Below are positions 27,169 through 35,118 of a DNA stretch of 39,036 nt, one piece after another. Under the pieces are notes generated by a model. It had not been told where the DNA came from and did no database searches. It was given only the letters and a program-made list of their open reading frames with translations. The stretch is from Bacteroidales bacterium (GTDB lineage: Bacteria; Bacteroidota; Bacteroidia; Bacteroidales; UBA1556), in the NCBI GenBank assembly GCA_015493685.1, contig WGCS01000259.1, positions 1-39,036 on the forward strand, in the 5' to 3' direction. Positions within the stretch are counted from its first letter, which is position 1. Every line of letters starts with the position of its first letter. Both the position numbers and the translations under genes were made by a program.

Positions 27169-28164
27169 TTATTTTACTTGGTTTGAGGTTATTGCTACTA
27201 GATTTACAATATCGTCAACAGAGCATCCGCGCGAGAGGTCGTTAATAGGTGCTGCCATGCCTTGTAATACAGGGCCAACGGCTTCGGCTCCGGCTAAACG
27301 TTGAACTAATTTGTAGGCAATATTGCCGGCATCTAAAGTAGGGAATACAAGTACATTAGCTTTGCCGGCAATTTTACTGCCGGGAGCTTTCTTACTTCCA
27401 ATGGCTTCCACAATAGCTGCATCTGCCTGAAGTTCACCGTCAATGGCTAACTCAGGTGCCATCTTCTTTGCTATTGCTGTGGCTTCAACCACTTTGTTTA
27501 CATCCTCATGAGCTCCGCTGCCTTTGGTGCTGAAACTTAACATGGCTACTCTTGGCTCAATATTGGCTATTGCTTTAGCTGTGGCTGCTGAGGCAACGGC
27601 AATCTCTGCTAACTGCTGTGCGTTGGGATTGGGATTAACGGCGCAATCGGCAAAAACCATAATACCGTTTTCACCATATTGATTATCTTTGAGAACCATA
27701 ATAAATGCTCCGGAAACAACGGTGCTGTTGGGAGCCGTCTTTACAATCTGGAAAGCAGGTCGTAATACATCTCCGGTGGCATGCTCAGCACCGCTAACTT
27801 CTCCGTCAGCATAGCCAAGTTTGATTAATAAAGGCCCAACATAAAGGGGTTGGTTGCATAACTCTTCCGCTTCTTCGAGACTCAATCCTCGCCCTTTGCG
27901 AATGGCATAAAGTAATGTTACCAACTCTTTTCTACGTGGATCGCTAATGGGATTGTAGATTTCTGCCTTGTCAAGATGCTTTAAATTCCATTTCTTTGCA
28001 TTGGCACGGATAGTAGTCTCTTCGCCTACCAATATTATTTTTGCCAACTGTTGTTCTAAAATTATATTGGCAGCGTATAATGTTCTCTCTGCTTCACCCT
28101 CCGGCAACACAATGGTCTTGGGGTTTTGTTGAGCAGCAGCTTTTATATTCTCTATTAAACTCAT
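27169..28164 (-). CDS. pta: Phosphate acetyltransferase
   Basis: Converts acetyl-CoA + phosphate to acetyl phosphate + CoA. It is a short, single-domain Pta (331 aa), without the N-terminal regulatory domains of the E. coli enzyme. Seen: IVLPEGEAERTL, the region YADGEVSGAEHATGDVLRPA, MLSFSTKGSGAHEDV, DGELQADAAIV, and the C-terminal catalytic NDLSRGCSVDDIVNL with the Ser-Arg and Asp used by this family. It is the first gene of the operon, with a strong predicted promoter and a palindrome further upstream. Confidence 0.98.
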   Translation of the reverse strand: MSLIENIKAAAQQNPKTIVLPEGEAERTLYAANIILEQQLAKIILVGEETTIRANAKKWNLKHLDKAEIYNPISDPRRKELVTLLYAIRKGRGLSLEEAEELCNQPLYVGPLLIKLGYADGEVSGAEHATGDVLRPAFQIVKTAPNSTVVSGAFIMVLKDNQYGENGIMVFADCAVNPNPNAQQLAEIAVASAATAKAIANIEPRVAMLSFSTKGSGAHEDVNKVVEATAIAKKMAPELAIDGELQADAAIVEAIGSKKAPGSKIAGKANVLVFPTLDAGNIAYKLVQRLAGAEAVGPVLQGMAAPINDLSRGCSVDDIVNLVAITSNQVK

Positions 28165-28195
28165 AACTAAATTTATTGTTGATTATTGATGACTG

Positions 28196-28225
28196 CAAAA
28201 ATAGATTAACTACATATATCAGCAA
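28196..28225 (-). promoter_or_regulatory. Promoter of the pta-ackA operon
   Basis: On the minus strand: TTG (28225-28223), 19 nt, TATTTTTG (28203-28196), a perfect Bacteroidetes promoter with a leader of about 25 nt. Confidence 0.75.
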
Positions 28226-28241
28226 CTATTTTAATGCTAAA

Positions 28242-28265
28242 TTTTATCAATATTAATTGATAAAA
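28242..28265. promoter_or_regulatory. 24-bp perfect palindrome upstream of the pta promoter
   Basis: TTTTATCAAT-atta-ATTGATAAAA, 10-bp perfect arms. Its centre is about 64 bp upstream of the predicted pta transcription start, a typical activator position. The regulator is unknown; it is not an FNR box, whose half-sites face the other way. Confidence 0.55.
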
Positions 28266-28562
28266 GGCATCCTTATTTTTATTGTTAAATAAAAGAGATT
28301 TGTTGGGTGAATTATTAGTGCCTTACATACTATAGAAATAACCATTGGAATGTGTTTTATTGTTGATTGAAGAAAATAAAAGTTGGCGAAGGGAGGAATT
28401 TTTTTTAAAACAATAGCTAAAAAATCCTATTTTTACAGCATTAGAATATACAGGTATAGTGTTTAAGTGTGGATAAAATATAGAGCACTACTTTTATTGT
28501 TCAGGTCTTTTATTAGTTGGAATAAATTATTTACATTTATTATAAATCCAAAATTGTAGCTT

Positions 28563-29978
28563 GTGAAAAAGATAGCTTTACATTGGCAAATTTTATTTGC
28601 TTTAATTGCAGCCATAATATATGGGATAGTATTTCATACAAATTATGAAATAACTCAAGATTCTATTTCTGTTTTAGAAAAAAATAAAGTGCCCACAGAA
28701 GTAATTTATCAACTTTCTCCCATTAAGAATAAAGCCTACTCCATAAAACGTAATTTCAAAGCTGATGTGGAAAATGTATTAGGTCCGAGTAGTTCGAGCT
28801 ATGTACCTTTAATCATTAAATCGGCTTATGATAATAAACCCATTGATTGGATATCGTGGTTGGGTGTATTGTTCCTTAGAGCGTTGAAGATGCTTATTAT
28901 TCCATTGGTATTTAGTTCATTGATAAGTGGTGTGGCCAATCTTGGTGGTGGTGATAACTTGGGAAGATTAGGATTAAAAACCTTAGGATATTATCTTATT
29001 ACAAGTACACTAGCCATTGTTACCGGCTTGTTTTTTGTTAATTTAATAAAGCCGGGTGTTGGTATGGATCCCGGTAATTATGATTTGTCGCAAAGCCCTA
29101 ACTTGGTTAAAAGCGCAGATAGTATTGGCACTACACTTATGGATATTATTCCCACTAATATTTTCCATGTATTAAGTGAGGGAAATATGCTCCCTATTAT
29201 TTTCTTCGCTATTTTGTTGGGTTTTTTCATCAATAAAATTGGTGATAAGCCAAGGATTATACTCACTGATTTTTTTAATGCTTTTTTCGATTTAATGATG
29301 AAAGTGACCATGTGGGTAATTCGCTTCACTCCTTTGGGAATTTTTGGTATAGTAGCAAAGCAAGTAGCCGATCAGGATGATTTAGCGGGTTTGGTGTCGA
29401 GTATGGGATTGTACATGGGAACAGTTCTTATTGCTCTGTCATTTCATGCCTTGATTACGTTGCCAATATTGACCAAATTAATTGCTAAGGTGAACCCTAT
29501 AAAACATTTTAAATCAGTATCTACTCCTTTACTTACGGCCTTTTCTACCAGTTCGTCAGGAGCTACATTGCCCCTTACCATGAATGCAGTGGAGGAAAAT
29601 GAAGGAGTCTCCAATAAGATTTCCAGTTTTACACTGCCCCTGGGGGCTACCATTAATATGGATGGTACAGCCCTTTACGAATTGGTGGCGGCTATGTTTA
29701 TAGCTCAGGTTTATGGTATTCAGATGTCGCTTGTTCAGCAGTTGGTGATGGTTGCTACGGCATTGTTGGCTTCTATTGGTGCCGCCGCAATTCCTATGGC
29801 CGGAATGGTGATGCTTACCGTAGTGCTTTCAGCAGTGGGTTTACCTCTCGAAGGTATCGGACTTATTTTGGCCGTGGATAGAATACTTGATATGTTTAGA
29901 ACATCAGTAAATGTATGGAGCGATACCTGTGGTGCGGTTATTATTGCCAAAACAGAAGGCGAAAAGCTTAAAATATAA
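28563..29978 (+). CDS. Dicarboxylate/amino acid:cation symporter (DAACS)
   Basis: Inner-membrane uptake carrier of the GltP/DctA family (471 aa), importing glutamate/aspartate or C4-dicarboxylates with H+ or Na+. Seen: first helix WQILFALIAAIIYGIVF, serine-rich re-entrant loop STSSSGATLPLT, LPLGATINMDGTAL and the C-terminal VDRILDMFRTSVNVWSD. An extra periplasmic-side insert of about 60 residues follows TM1 (about 30-90). The start is GTG; no nearby in-frame ATG fits the N-terminus. It is monocistronic and divergent from pta. Malate uptake would feed the two malic enzymes nearby, but the substrate is not proven by sequence. Confidence 0.93.
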   Translation: MKKIALHWQILFALIAAIIYGIVFHTNYEITQDSISVLEKNKVPTEVIYQLSPIKNKAYSIKRNFKADVENVLGPSSSSYVPLIIKSAYDNKPIDWISWLGVLFLRALKMLIIPLVFSSLISGVANLGGGDNLGRLGLKTLGYYLITSTLAIVTGLFFVNLIKPGVGMDPGNYDLSQSPNLVKSADSIGTTLMDIIPTNIFHVLSEGNMLPIIFFAILLGFFINKIGDKPRIILTDFFNAFFDLMMKVTMWVIRFTPLGIFGIVAKQVADQDDLAGLVSSMGLYMGTVLIALSFHALITLPILTKLIAKVNPIKHFKSVSTPLLTAFSTSSSGATLPLTMNAVEENEGVSNKISSFTLPLGATINMDGTALYELVAAMFIAQVYGIQMSLVQQLVMVATALLASIGAAAIPMAGMVMLTVVLSAVGLPLEGIGLILAVDRILDMFRTSVNVWSDTCGAVIIAKTEGEKLKI

Positions 29979-30026
29979 ATTCTTAACTCTTCACTTTTGG
30001 GACTGATTTTTCCCTAGTTTAGAATT
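29978..30026. other. Imperfect nested hairpin after the symporter gene
   Basis: AATTCTTAACT (29978-29988) pairs with AGTTTAGAATT (30016-30026), one mismatch, enclosing a GGGA/TCCC stem. No T run follows, so a terminator is doubtful; it might be a regulatory structure. Confidence 0.3.
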
Positions 30027-30034
30027 AATTTATG

Positions 30035-30065
30035 TTGGAAACAGCACGAAATTTTATTATTCTTG
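30035..30065 (+). promoter_or_regulatory. Promoter of the OB-fold lipoprotein gene
   Basis: TTG (30035-30037), 20 nt, TATTCTTG (30058-30065), one mismatch from TAnnTTTG. Confidence 0.5.
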
Positions 30066-30112
30066 CAAATAGTTAACAATGAGTTGATTTTATTAATATA
30101 AATTTATTAAAC

Positions 30113-30823
30113 ATGATTAAAAAGTTATTATTAGTTTTAGTTTTAGGTGCATCATTAGTGGCTTGCAATAATGAGGCTAAAAAGGAACAAAAAGCAGCAA
30201 CAATTCAGCAAGAAGAAATGAATAATGAGATTCTTACTGTAGATCAGCTGGAAAATCAAATTGCTGATTTAGTGGGAAAAACAGTTACTGTGGAAGGTGA
30301 TGTAGACCACGTATGTAAGCATGGAGGTACAAAAATGGTTATCTTAGGTGATAGTGCTGATATTCATATTAAAGCTACTGATGAGTCAGGAAATTTTCGT
30401 GCAGACGAGGTAATGGATCATCGTGTTGTTGTTAATGGTATTGTGGATGAGTTTCGTGTAGATGAAGATTTTATAGCTAAAAAAGAGGCTGAATTGGAAG
30501 ATTTGATTGCCAATGGTGGTGATAAAGAAGCTAAAGAAGAGGGCGAAGAACATGAGGAAAAAGGAATGTTTCCCGACAATGATACCAAACATAAGAAGCA
30601 AGTGGCCGGGCTGAAAAAACAAATTGAAAGTTTAAAGAAAATGCTTGCTAAAGCGAAGGAAGAGGGCAAAGACTATTTGTCGTTTTATTCTATTAAAGCC
30701 CATGATTATACCATTGATAAAGATGCTAAAGTAAAAAGTGAATCCAAGGCTTTTGATGATGGTGCCGCCGAACAAGCGGACGAGAAAGAATCAGAATCAA
30801 AAGAAGCTAATGGAGATAAATAG
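30113..30823 (+). CDS. OB-fold (tRNA_anti-like) lipoprotein with acidic tail
   Basis: Exported lipoprotein, 236 aa; signal MIKKLLLVLVLGASLVAC with the lipid-anchored Cys18. Residues about 42-115 look like a small OB fold (VGKTVTVEGDVDHVCKHGGTKMVILGD, then HRVVVNGIVDEF), with His66, Cys68, His70 and Met75 clustered in a way that could bind metal or heme. Then comes a highly charged region (EEGEEHEEKG), a coiled coil (about 160-190) and a Glu/Lys-rich acidic tail. It is followed, after a terminator-like hairpin, by a PepSY-type membrane protein. The family is known from Bacteroidetes without a defined role; the ligand idea is inference. Confidence 0.7.
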   Translation: MIKKLLLVLVLGASLVACNNEAKKEQKAATIQQEEMNNEILTVDQLENQIADLVGKTVTVEGDVDHVCKHGGTKMVILGDSADIHIKATDESGNFRADEVMDHRVVVNGIVDEFRVDEDFIAKKEAELEDLIANGGDKEAKEEGEEHEEKGMFPDNDTKHKKQVAGLKKQIESLKKMLAKAKEEGKDYLSFYSIKAHDYTIDKDAKVKSESKAFDDGAAEQADEKESESKEANGDK

Positions 30824-30842
30824 GTTATAAGGTTTTTATTAT

Positions 30843-30874
30843 AAGGTCGGAGTATTTTCTCTGACCTTTTTTTT
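30843..30874 (+). terminator. Terminator between the OB-fold lipoprotein and PepSY genes
   Basis: 10-bp stem AAGGTCGGAG / CTCTGACCTT with one G-T wobble, 6-nt loop, then eight T. It ends only 12 nt before the next ATG, so it should reduce read-through into that gene. Confidence 0.8.
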
Positions 30875-30886
30875 AGTGTGTTAATT

Positions 30887-31447
30887 ATGGGAAAGAAATT
30901 GCGCAAATTCAACAGAGCCACACATCGTGATTTGGGGTATTTTTTTGTTGCTATGATATTAATTTATGCCATATCAGGCATTGCTATCAATCATCTCGAC
31001 GACTGGGATCCCAGTTATGTGGTGAAAAAGTGGGAAGTAAAAACCACCAAAGAGATAAGTAAAAAAACTTTTAATAGCTCAGAGGCAAAGCAGTTGCTAC
31101 ATCAATGGAATATTGATGAAAAGTATCGGAAATTCTATTTTCCAAATAAAGAACGATTGAAAATATTTTTTAAGGGAGGAAATGTTATCCTTGATCTTAA
31201 TAGTGGTGTTGGTAGAGCCGAAACATTAAAGCGAAGACCTTTGTTTCATACGGTTAACTGGTTGCATTATAATCCTAATGTGTATTGGAAATGGTTTTCT
31301 GATATTTTTGCCCTTGCACTTATTATATTGGCAATCTCCGGAATGTTTATCCTTAAAGGTAAAAATGGACTTAAATGGAGAGGAACTATTTTAATTACTA
31401 TAGGAATACTTATTCCCCTATTGTTTCTGGTGCTTTTCTATTTTTAG
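30887..31447 (+). CDS. PepSY-associated TM helix protein
   Basis: Inner-membrane protein of 186 aa. I start at ATG 30887 rather than the GTG three codons upstream. One helix (about 18-35) follows THRDLGYF, a periplasmic-size middle domain spans about 38-120, and two C-terminal helices lie at about 139-156 and 167-185. His13 and His36 bracket the first helix; His121 and His127 (FHTVNWLHYN) precede the second. This is the pattern of short PepSY_TM proteins, relatives of FoxB/PiuB-like reductases in which such histidines bind heme. Heme binding here is inference. It pairs with the OB-fold lipoprotein upstream. Confidence 0.8.
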   Translation: MGKKLRKFNRATHRDLGYFFVAMILIYAISGIAINHLDDWDPSYVVKKWEVKTTKEISKKTFNSSEAKQLLHQWNIDEKYRKFYFPNKERLKIFFKGGNVILDLNSGVGRAETLKRRPLFHTVNWLHYNPNVYWKWFSDIFALALIILAISGMFILKGKNGLKWRGTILITIGILIPLLFLVLFYF

Positions 31448-31515
31448 CCTTAGCATTATTTCCTATGGTATTATTGAAGCATACTTTTTATTTTAGAAAT
31501 TATTGGTTTCTGCTA

Positions 31516-31573
31516 TAAACACAATCCGTTGAAACCCTTGTTGTAATTAAGAAAGTAATTTATCTCCCCCCCC
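31516..31573 (+). repeat. Dispersed repeat, copy 4 (partial)
   Basis: acacaatccgttgaaaccc...ttgtaattaag followed by tttatctcccccccc matches the start of copy 3 at 22009-22060; the downstream half has diverged. The eight-C run is prone to slippage. Confidence 0.65.
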
Positions 31574-31868
31574 TTTGGAATCTTCCGCTGGTGCGCGAAT
31601 TCTTTCGTGTTCCGAATTAGTAATGTGTGGTAGCAGTTTTGATAGATTATGAAAAATAGAATCAACTGAAACTCTTCTTAAACTTAAAAGAATTAGAAAA
31701 ATTAAGTTTGAACTTTTAATTGAAGAGAAAAAATAGCCTTTATCGAAAACAATACTATTTATTAGTCTATAATTATTGACTTGAACAATATATATTTCAA
31801 TTCTAAGTGTTCACTATGCATTGTTAACAATTGTAGCAAGGAACAATAACAAGGCCCCATTCTTACTT

Positions 31869-31876
31869 TACTTTTG
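31869..31876 (+). promoter_or_regulatory. -7 element upstream of mrdA
   Basis: TACTTTTG fits TAnnTTTG exactly; no matching TTG at -33. Leader of about 27 nt to the ATG. Confidence 0.55.
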
Positions 31877-31909
31877 TAGTAATGCAGTCGTTTACTATAA
31901 GGGTAGCCT

Positions 31910-33748
31910 ATGATAATGCGTAAGGACAAATATGCCAACCGAAAATATATCGTTTACGGTTTTTTTGTGTTTGTTGGCATTATATTTCTCATCAGAATTT
32001 TTTATCTTCAGTTGTATAGCGATGAATATGCTTTTGCTGCCGAGAATAATACGCTACGAAATGTAGTAATCTATCCTCCGAGAGGTTTAGTGTATGATAG
32101 AAAGGGGAAGCTTATCGTATATAATGAGGCGGTATTTGATTTAATGATTATCCCCGGCCAGGCAAAATCCATCGATAAAATAGCCATGAGTAATCTACTC
32201 CAAATTGATACCACAGAGTATAATAAGCGATTTGCAAAGGCTAGAAAATATAGCAGTAGAAAGGCTAGTATTTTTGAAAAGCAATTATCAAAAAAGAAGA
32301 CTGCTTTTTTACAAGAGAAACTCTTTAAATTCCCCGGTTTTTTTGTCCAAGCACGTACGTTACGTAAATATCCCTATGCTAATGCAGCCCATCTGTTGGG
32401 TTTTGTGGGTGAAGTTAATCAACGCGACCTTAAAAAGGATAAGTTTTATGTCGCCGGTGATTATATTGGTAAAAGTGGAATAGAGAAGTTCTATGAGAAA
32501 TCTTTGCGTGGTCAAAAGGGTGTGCAAAAATTAATGGTTGATGTTTATAATAGAGAAAAAGGAGCTTTTCATAATGGTAAATTTGATGTTGAAGCTGTAA
32601 ATGGAAAGAGTTTGCACACTGGCCTCGATATTCAATTACAGGCCTATGGGGAGAAGTTGATGCAAAATAAGATAGGGGCTATTGTTGCCATTGAACCTTC
32701 AACGGGAGAAATTATTGCTATGGTAAGCTCGCCTTCCTATGACCCTAATTTGTTGGTGGGGCGGGTAAGGTCTAAAAATTATACTCGACTGTTAAGAAAT
32801 CCATTAAAACCATTGATTAGCCGTGCTGTAATATCGTCCTATCCTCCGGGATCTACTTTTAAGTTGGCTCAAGCTTTAATCGCTGAACAGGAAGGAGTGC
32901 TATTTCCTTCTACTCACTATGTGTGCCACGATGGGTTTACATATAAAGGTTTGCATGTGGGATGTCATCATCATAAACCAAGTATTGATTTGGAGGAATC
33001 GATTGAAATATCGTGCAATGCTTATTTTTGTAATGTGTACAGAAGTATAATTGATAATCCTAAATTTTCAAGTGCAGAGATGGGTTTTCGCCAATGGCGA
33101 AAATATATTATGAATATGGGATTTGGAAGAAAGTTTGGTATTGATTTGCCCTATGAAGGGAAAGGAAATATTCCTACCCCTGAGTATTACGATAAGTATT
33201 ATCATAGAGGCCATTGGAATGCAATTACAACAATCTCTTTGGCCATTGGTCAGGGCGAAATATTGGAAACGCCTTTGCAATTGGCCAACCAGGCAGCCTT
33301 TATTGCTAACGAGGGATTTTATTATACTCCACATATTGTAGCTATGGTTGGCGATTCGGGCCTACGCAATGCTAAGTTTGCAGAGAAGCATTATGTGGGA
33401 ATTGATAAAAAGTATTTTCGTCCTGTAATCAATGGGATGGAAAGAGTGGTAGAGAATGGTACCGCTAAGTTGGCGCAAATTGATAGTGTAATCGTTTGTG
33501 GCAAAACGGGGACAGCACAAAATCCACATGGGAAGAATCATTCTGTTTTTATTGCTTTTGCCCCTAGAGAGAATCCACAGATTGCCATTGCTGTTTTTGT
33601 TGAGAACTCCGGATATGGGGGCACTTGGGCGGCGCCTATTGCCAGTCTTATGATTGAGAGACACTTAAAAGGACATATTCCGCAAAAACGAAAATGGCTG
33701 GAGAAAAGAATGTTGGAAGGTAATTTAATTCCCAAAAATGAGAAATAA
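31910..33748 (+). CDS. mrdA: Penicillin-binding protein 2 (peptidoglycan transpeptidase)
   Basis: Class B PBP that cross-links peptidoglycan in the elongasome (612 aa). A short cytoplasmic start and one helix (about 13-32) are followed by the dimerisation domain (YPPRGLVYDRKGKLI). The transpeptidase motifs are intact: SxxK Ser315-Lys318 (PPGSTFK), SxN 368-370 (SCN) and KTG 532-534 (GKTGTAQN). Between SxxK and SxN lies a Cys/His-rich loop (CHDGF, GCHHHKP; Cys339, Cys352, His353-355), which could bind zinc as reported for E. coli PBP2. ATG 31916 is an equally possible start. It overlaps rodA by 11 nt. Confidence 0.96.
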   Translation: MIMRKDKYANRKYIVYGFFVFVGIIFLIRIFYLQLYSDEYAFAAENNTLRNVVIYPPRGLVYDRKGKLIVYNEAVFDLMIIPGQAKSIDKIAMSNLLQIDTTEYNKRFAKARKYSSRKASIFEKQLSKKKTAFLQEKLFKFPGFFVQARTLRKYPYANAAHLLGFVGEVNQRDLKKDKFYVAGDYIGKSGIEKFYEKSLRGQKGVQKLMVDVYNREKGAFHNGKFDVEAVNGKSLHTGLDIQLQAYGEKLMQNKIGAIVAIEPSTGEIIAMVSSPSYDPNLLVGRVRSKNYTRLLRNPLKPLISRAVISSYPPGSTFKLAQALIAEQEGVLFPSTHYVCHDGFTYKGLHVGCHHHKPSIDLEESIEISCNAYFCNVYRSIIDNPKFSSAEMGFRQWRKYIMNMGFGRKFGIDLPYEGKGNIPTPEYYDKYYHRGHWNAITTISLAIGQGEILETPLQLANQAAFIANEGFYYTPHIVAMVGDSGLRNAKFAEKHYVGIDKKYFRPVINGMERVVENGTAKLAQIDSVIVCGKTGTAQNPHGKNHSVFIAFAPRENPQIAIAVFVENSGYGGTWAAPIASLMIERHLKGHIPQKRKWLEKRMLEGNLIPKNEK

Positions 33749-35006
33749 TAGACTTGTATGGCGCGACCTTGATTGGGTGATGATATCTATTTATCTGCTA
33801 ATGATGTTCTTTGGATGGCTAAATATTTATTCGGCAGTTTATAATCCCGATAATCATGCGCTATTTAATTTTAGTCTTCGCTATGGTAAACAGATGATTT
33901 GGATTGGTGCAGCCATTATTATTGCTTTGGGAATACTACTAATTGACCCTAAGTTTTTTAATCAGTTTGCCTACCTAATCTATGGTATTCATTTGTTGAG
34001 TTTAGTATTTGTGCTTCTTTTTGGTAAGGAAGTCGCAGGATCAAAATCATGGTTTCAAATTGGCAGCCTTGCTATTCAACCGGCCGAATTTGTGAAATAT
34101 GCTACGGCTTTGGCGTTGGCCCATTATCTTAGTCAGTTGGATGTAAAAGTGAATAATATTAAAACCACTATTATTGCCGGTATAATTATTCTTATCCCTG
34201 CTGCATTAATATTATTACAGAACGATACGGGAAGCGCTTTGGTTTATGTCTCTTTTATTTTTGTCCTTTATCGTCGTGGTTTGTCAGGTAATATCTTTGT
34301 AATTGGATTTGTCTTTGTTTTTTTAGCCATATTGGCTCTTTTATTACAAAGCATTGCACAGAAATTAATTCTTTTGGGAATCCTATTCCTTATTCTATCT
34401 GTGCTCTATTATTTTATGCGTCGAAATATTTCCAATGCATTAAAACTCTTGGCTGTTTTTGTAGTTCTTAGCGGCTTTGTATTCTCTGTGGATTATGCTT
34501 TTAGCAAGTTACAAGCACACCAGCAAGTGAGAATAAAGGTGTTGCTTAATATGGAGCAAGATTTACATGGGGCGGGATATAATGTTTATCAATCGAAGAT
34601 AGCCATTGGTTCAGGAGGCTTTAAGGGGAAAGGCTATTTACAAGGTACCCAAACCAAATTTAAGTTTGTTCCCGAACAAAGTACCGATTTTATCTTCTGT
34701 ACTGTTGGTGAGGAGTGGGGCTTTCTGGGGAGTGCAGCAGTAATTATTCTCTTTGTATTTCTATTGATAAGAATAATACAAGTTGCCGAACGTCAGAGAT
34801 CTACATTTGCACAGATTTATGGTTATGGGGTTGCTTCTATATTGTTTTTTCACTTCACCATCAATATAGGAATGGTACTTGGGTTGATACCGGTAATTGG
34901 TATCCCTTTGCCTTTCTTTAGTTACGGGGGTTCCTCTTTGTGGGCTTTTACTATTCTACTCTTTATCTTTATCCGTCAGGATGCAGAGAGAATGAAGCTG
35001 CTATAA
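33738..35006 (+). CDS. rodA: RodA, SEDS peptidoglycan glycosyltransferase
   Basis: Polymerises lipid II into glycan strands as the partner of PBP2 (422 aa, about ten membrane helices). Seen: GSKSWFQIGSLAIQPAEFVK, LQNDTGSALVYVSF containing the acidic catalytic-region Asp, VPEQSTDFIFCTVGEEWGF and PLPFFSYGGSSLWAFT. Its ATG lies within the end of mrdA, so translation of the pair is coupled. The usual upstream mreBCD genes are not adjacent here. Confidence 0.97.
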   Translation: MRNNRLVWRDLDWVMISIYLLMMFFGWLNIYSAVYNPDNHALFNFSLRYGKQMIWIGAAIIIALGILLIDPKFFNQFAYLIYGIHLLSLVFVLLFGKEVAGSKSWFQIGSLAIQPAEFVKYATALALAHYLSQLDVKVNNIKTTIIAGIIILIPAALILLQNDTGSALVYVSFIFVLYRRGLSGNIFVIGFVFVFLAILALLLQSIAQKLILLGILFLILSVLYYFMRRNISNALKLLAVFVVLSGFVFSVDYAFSKLQAHQQVRIKVLLNMEQDLHGAGYNVYQSKIAIGSGGFKGKGYLQGTQTKFKFVPEQSTDFIFCTVGEEWGFLGSAAVIILFVFLLIRIIQVAERQRSTFAQIYGYGVASILFFHFTINIGMVLGLIPVIGIPLPFFSYGGSSLWAFTILLFIFIRQDAERMKLL

Positions 35007-35063
35007 GCATTTATACTACCATAAACTCTATGCGAGGAGTTCTGTTTTAGCTTCTTTTTTGTC

Positions 35064-35071
35064 TACCTTTG
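35064..35071 (+). promoter_or_regulatory. -7 element upstream of the TPR lipoprotein gene
   Basis: TACCTTTG fits TAnnTTTG exactly, preceded by a T-rich -33 region without TTG. It suggests transcription separate from rodA. Confidence 0.5.
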
Positions 35072-35118
35072 TCGCCTTGTTTTAATGAATATTATTTATT
35101 CAATTAAGTATTTTGATA

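Larger units (their letters stand above)
28165..28562. other. Divergent intergenic region between pta and the symporter gene
   Basis: 398 nt with no gene seen. It contains the pta promoter and an upstream palindrome (listed separately). Towards the symporter I see only weak -7 candidates, for example TACATTTA about 25 nt before the GTG. Confidence 0.6.
31448..31909. other. Intergenic region with degenerate repeats before mrdA
   Basis: 462 nt without a callable gene. Contains a dispersed repeat copy (31516-31573) ending in a run of eight C, a degenerate further copy near 31661-31700 (aatcaactgaaactcttcttaa), the 12-bp palindrome ATTGTTAACAAT at 31820-31831, and the mrdA promoter. A 22-codon open stretch ending at the tag near 31730 has no start codon and looks like decayed sequence. 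Confidence 0.55.

Noticed and set aside
28242-28265. FNR/CRP-type box upstream of pta
   Set aside because: Half-sites are ATCAA...TTGAT, the reverse orientation of TTGAT...ATCAA, so an FNR assignment is not supported.
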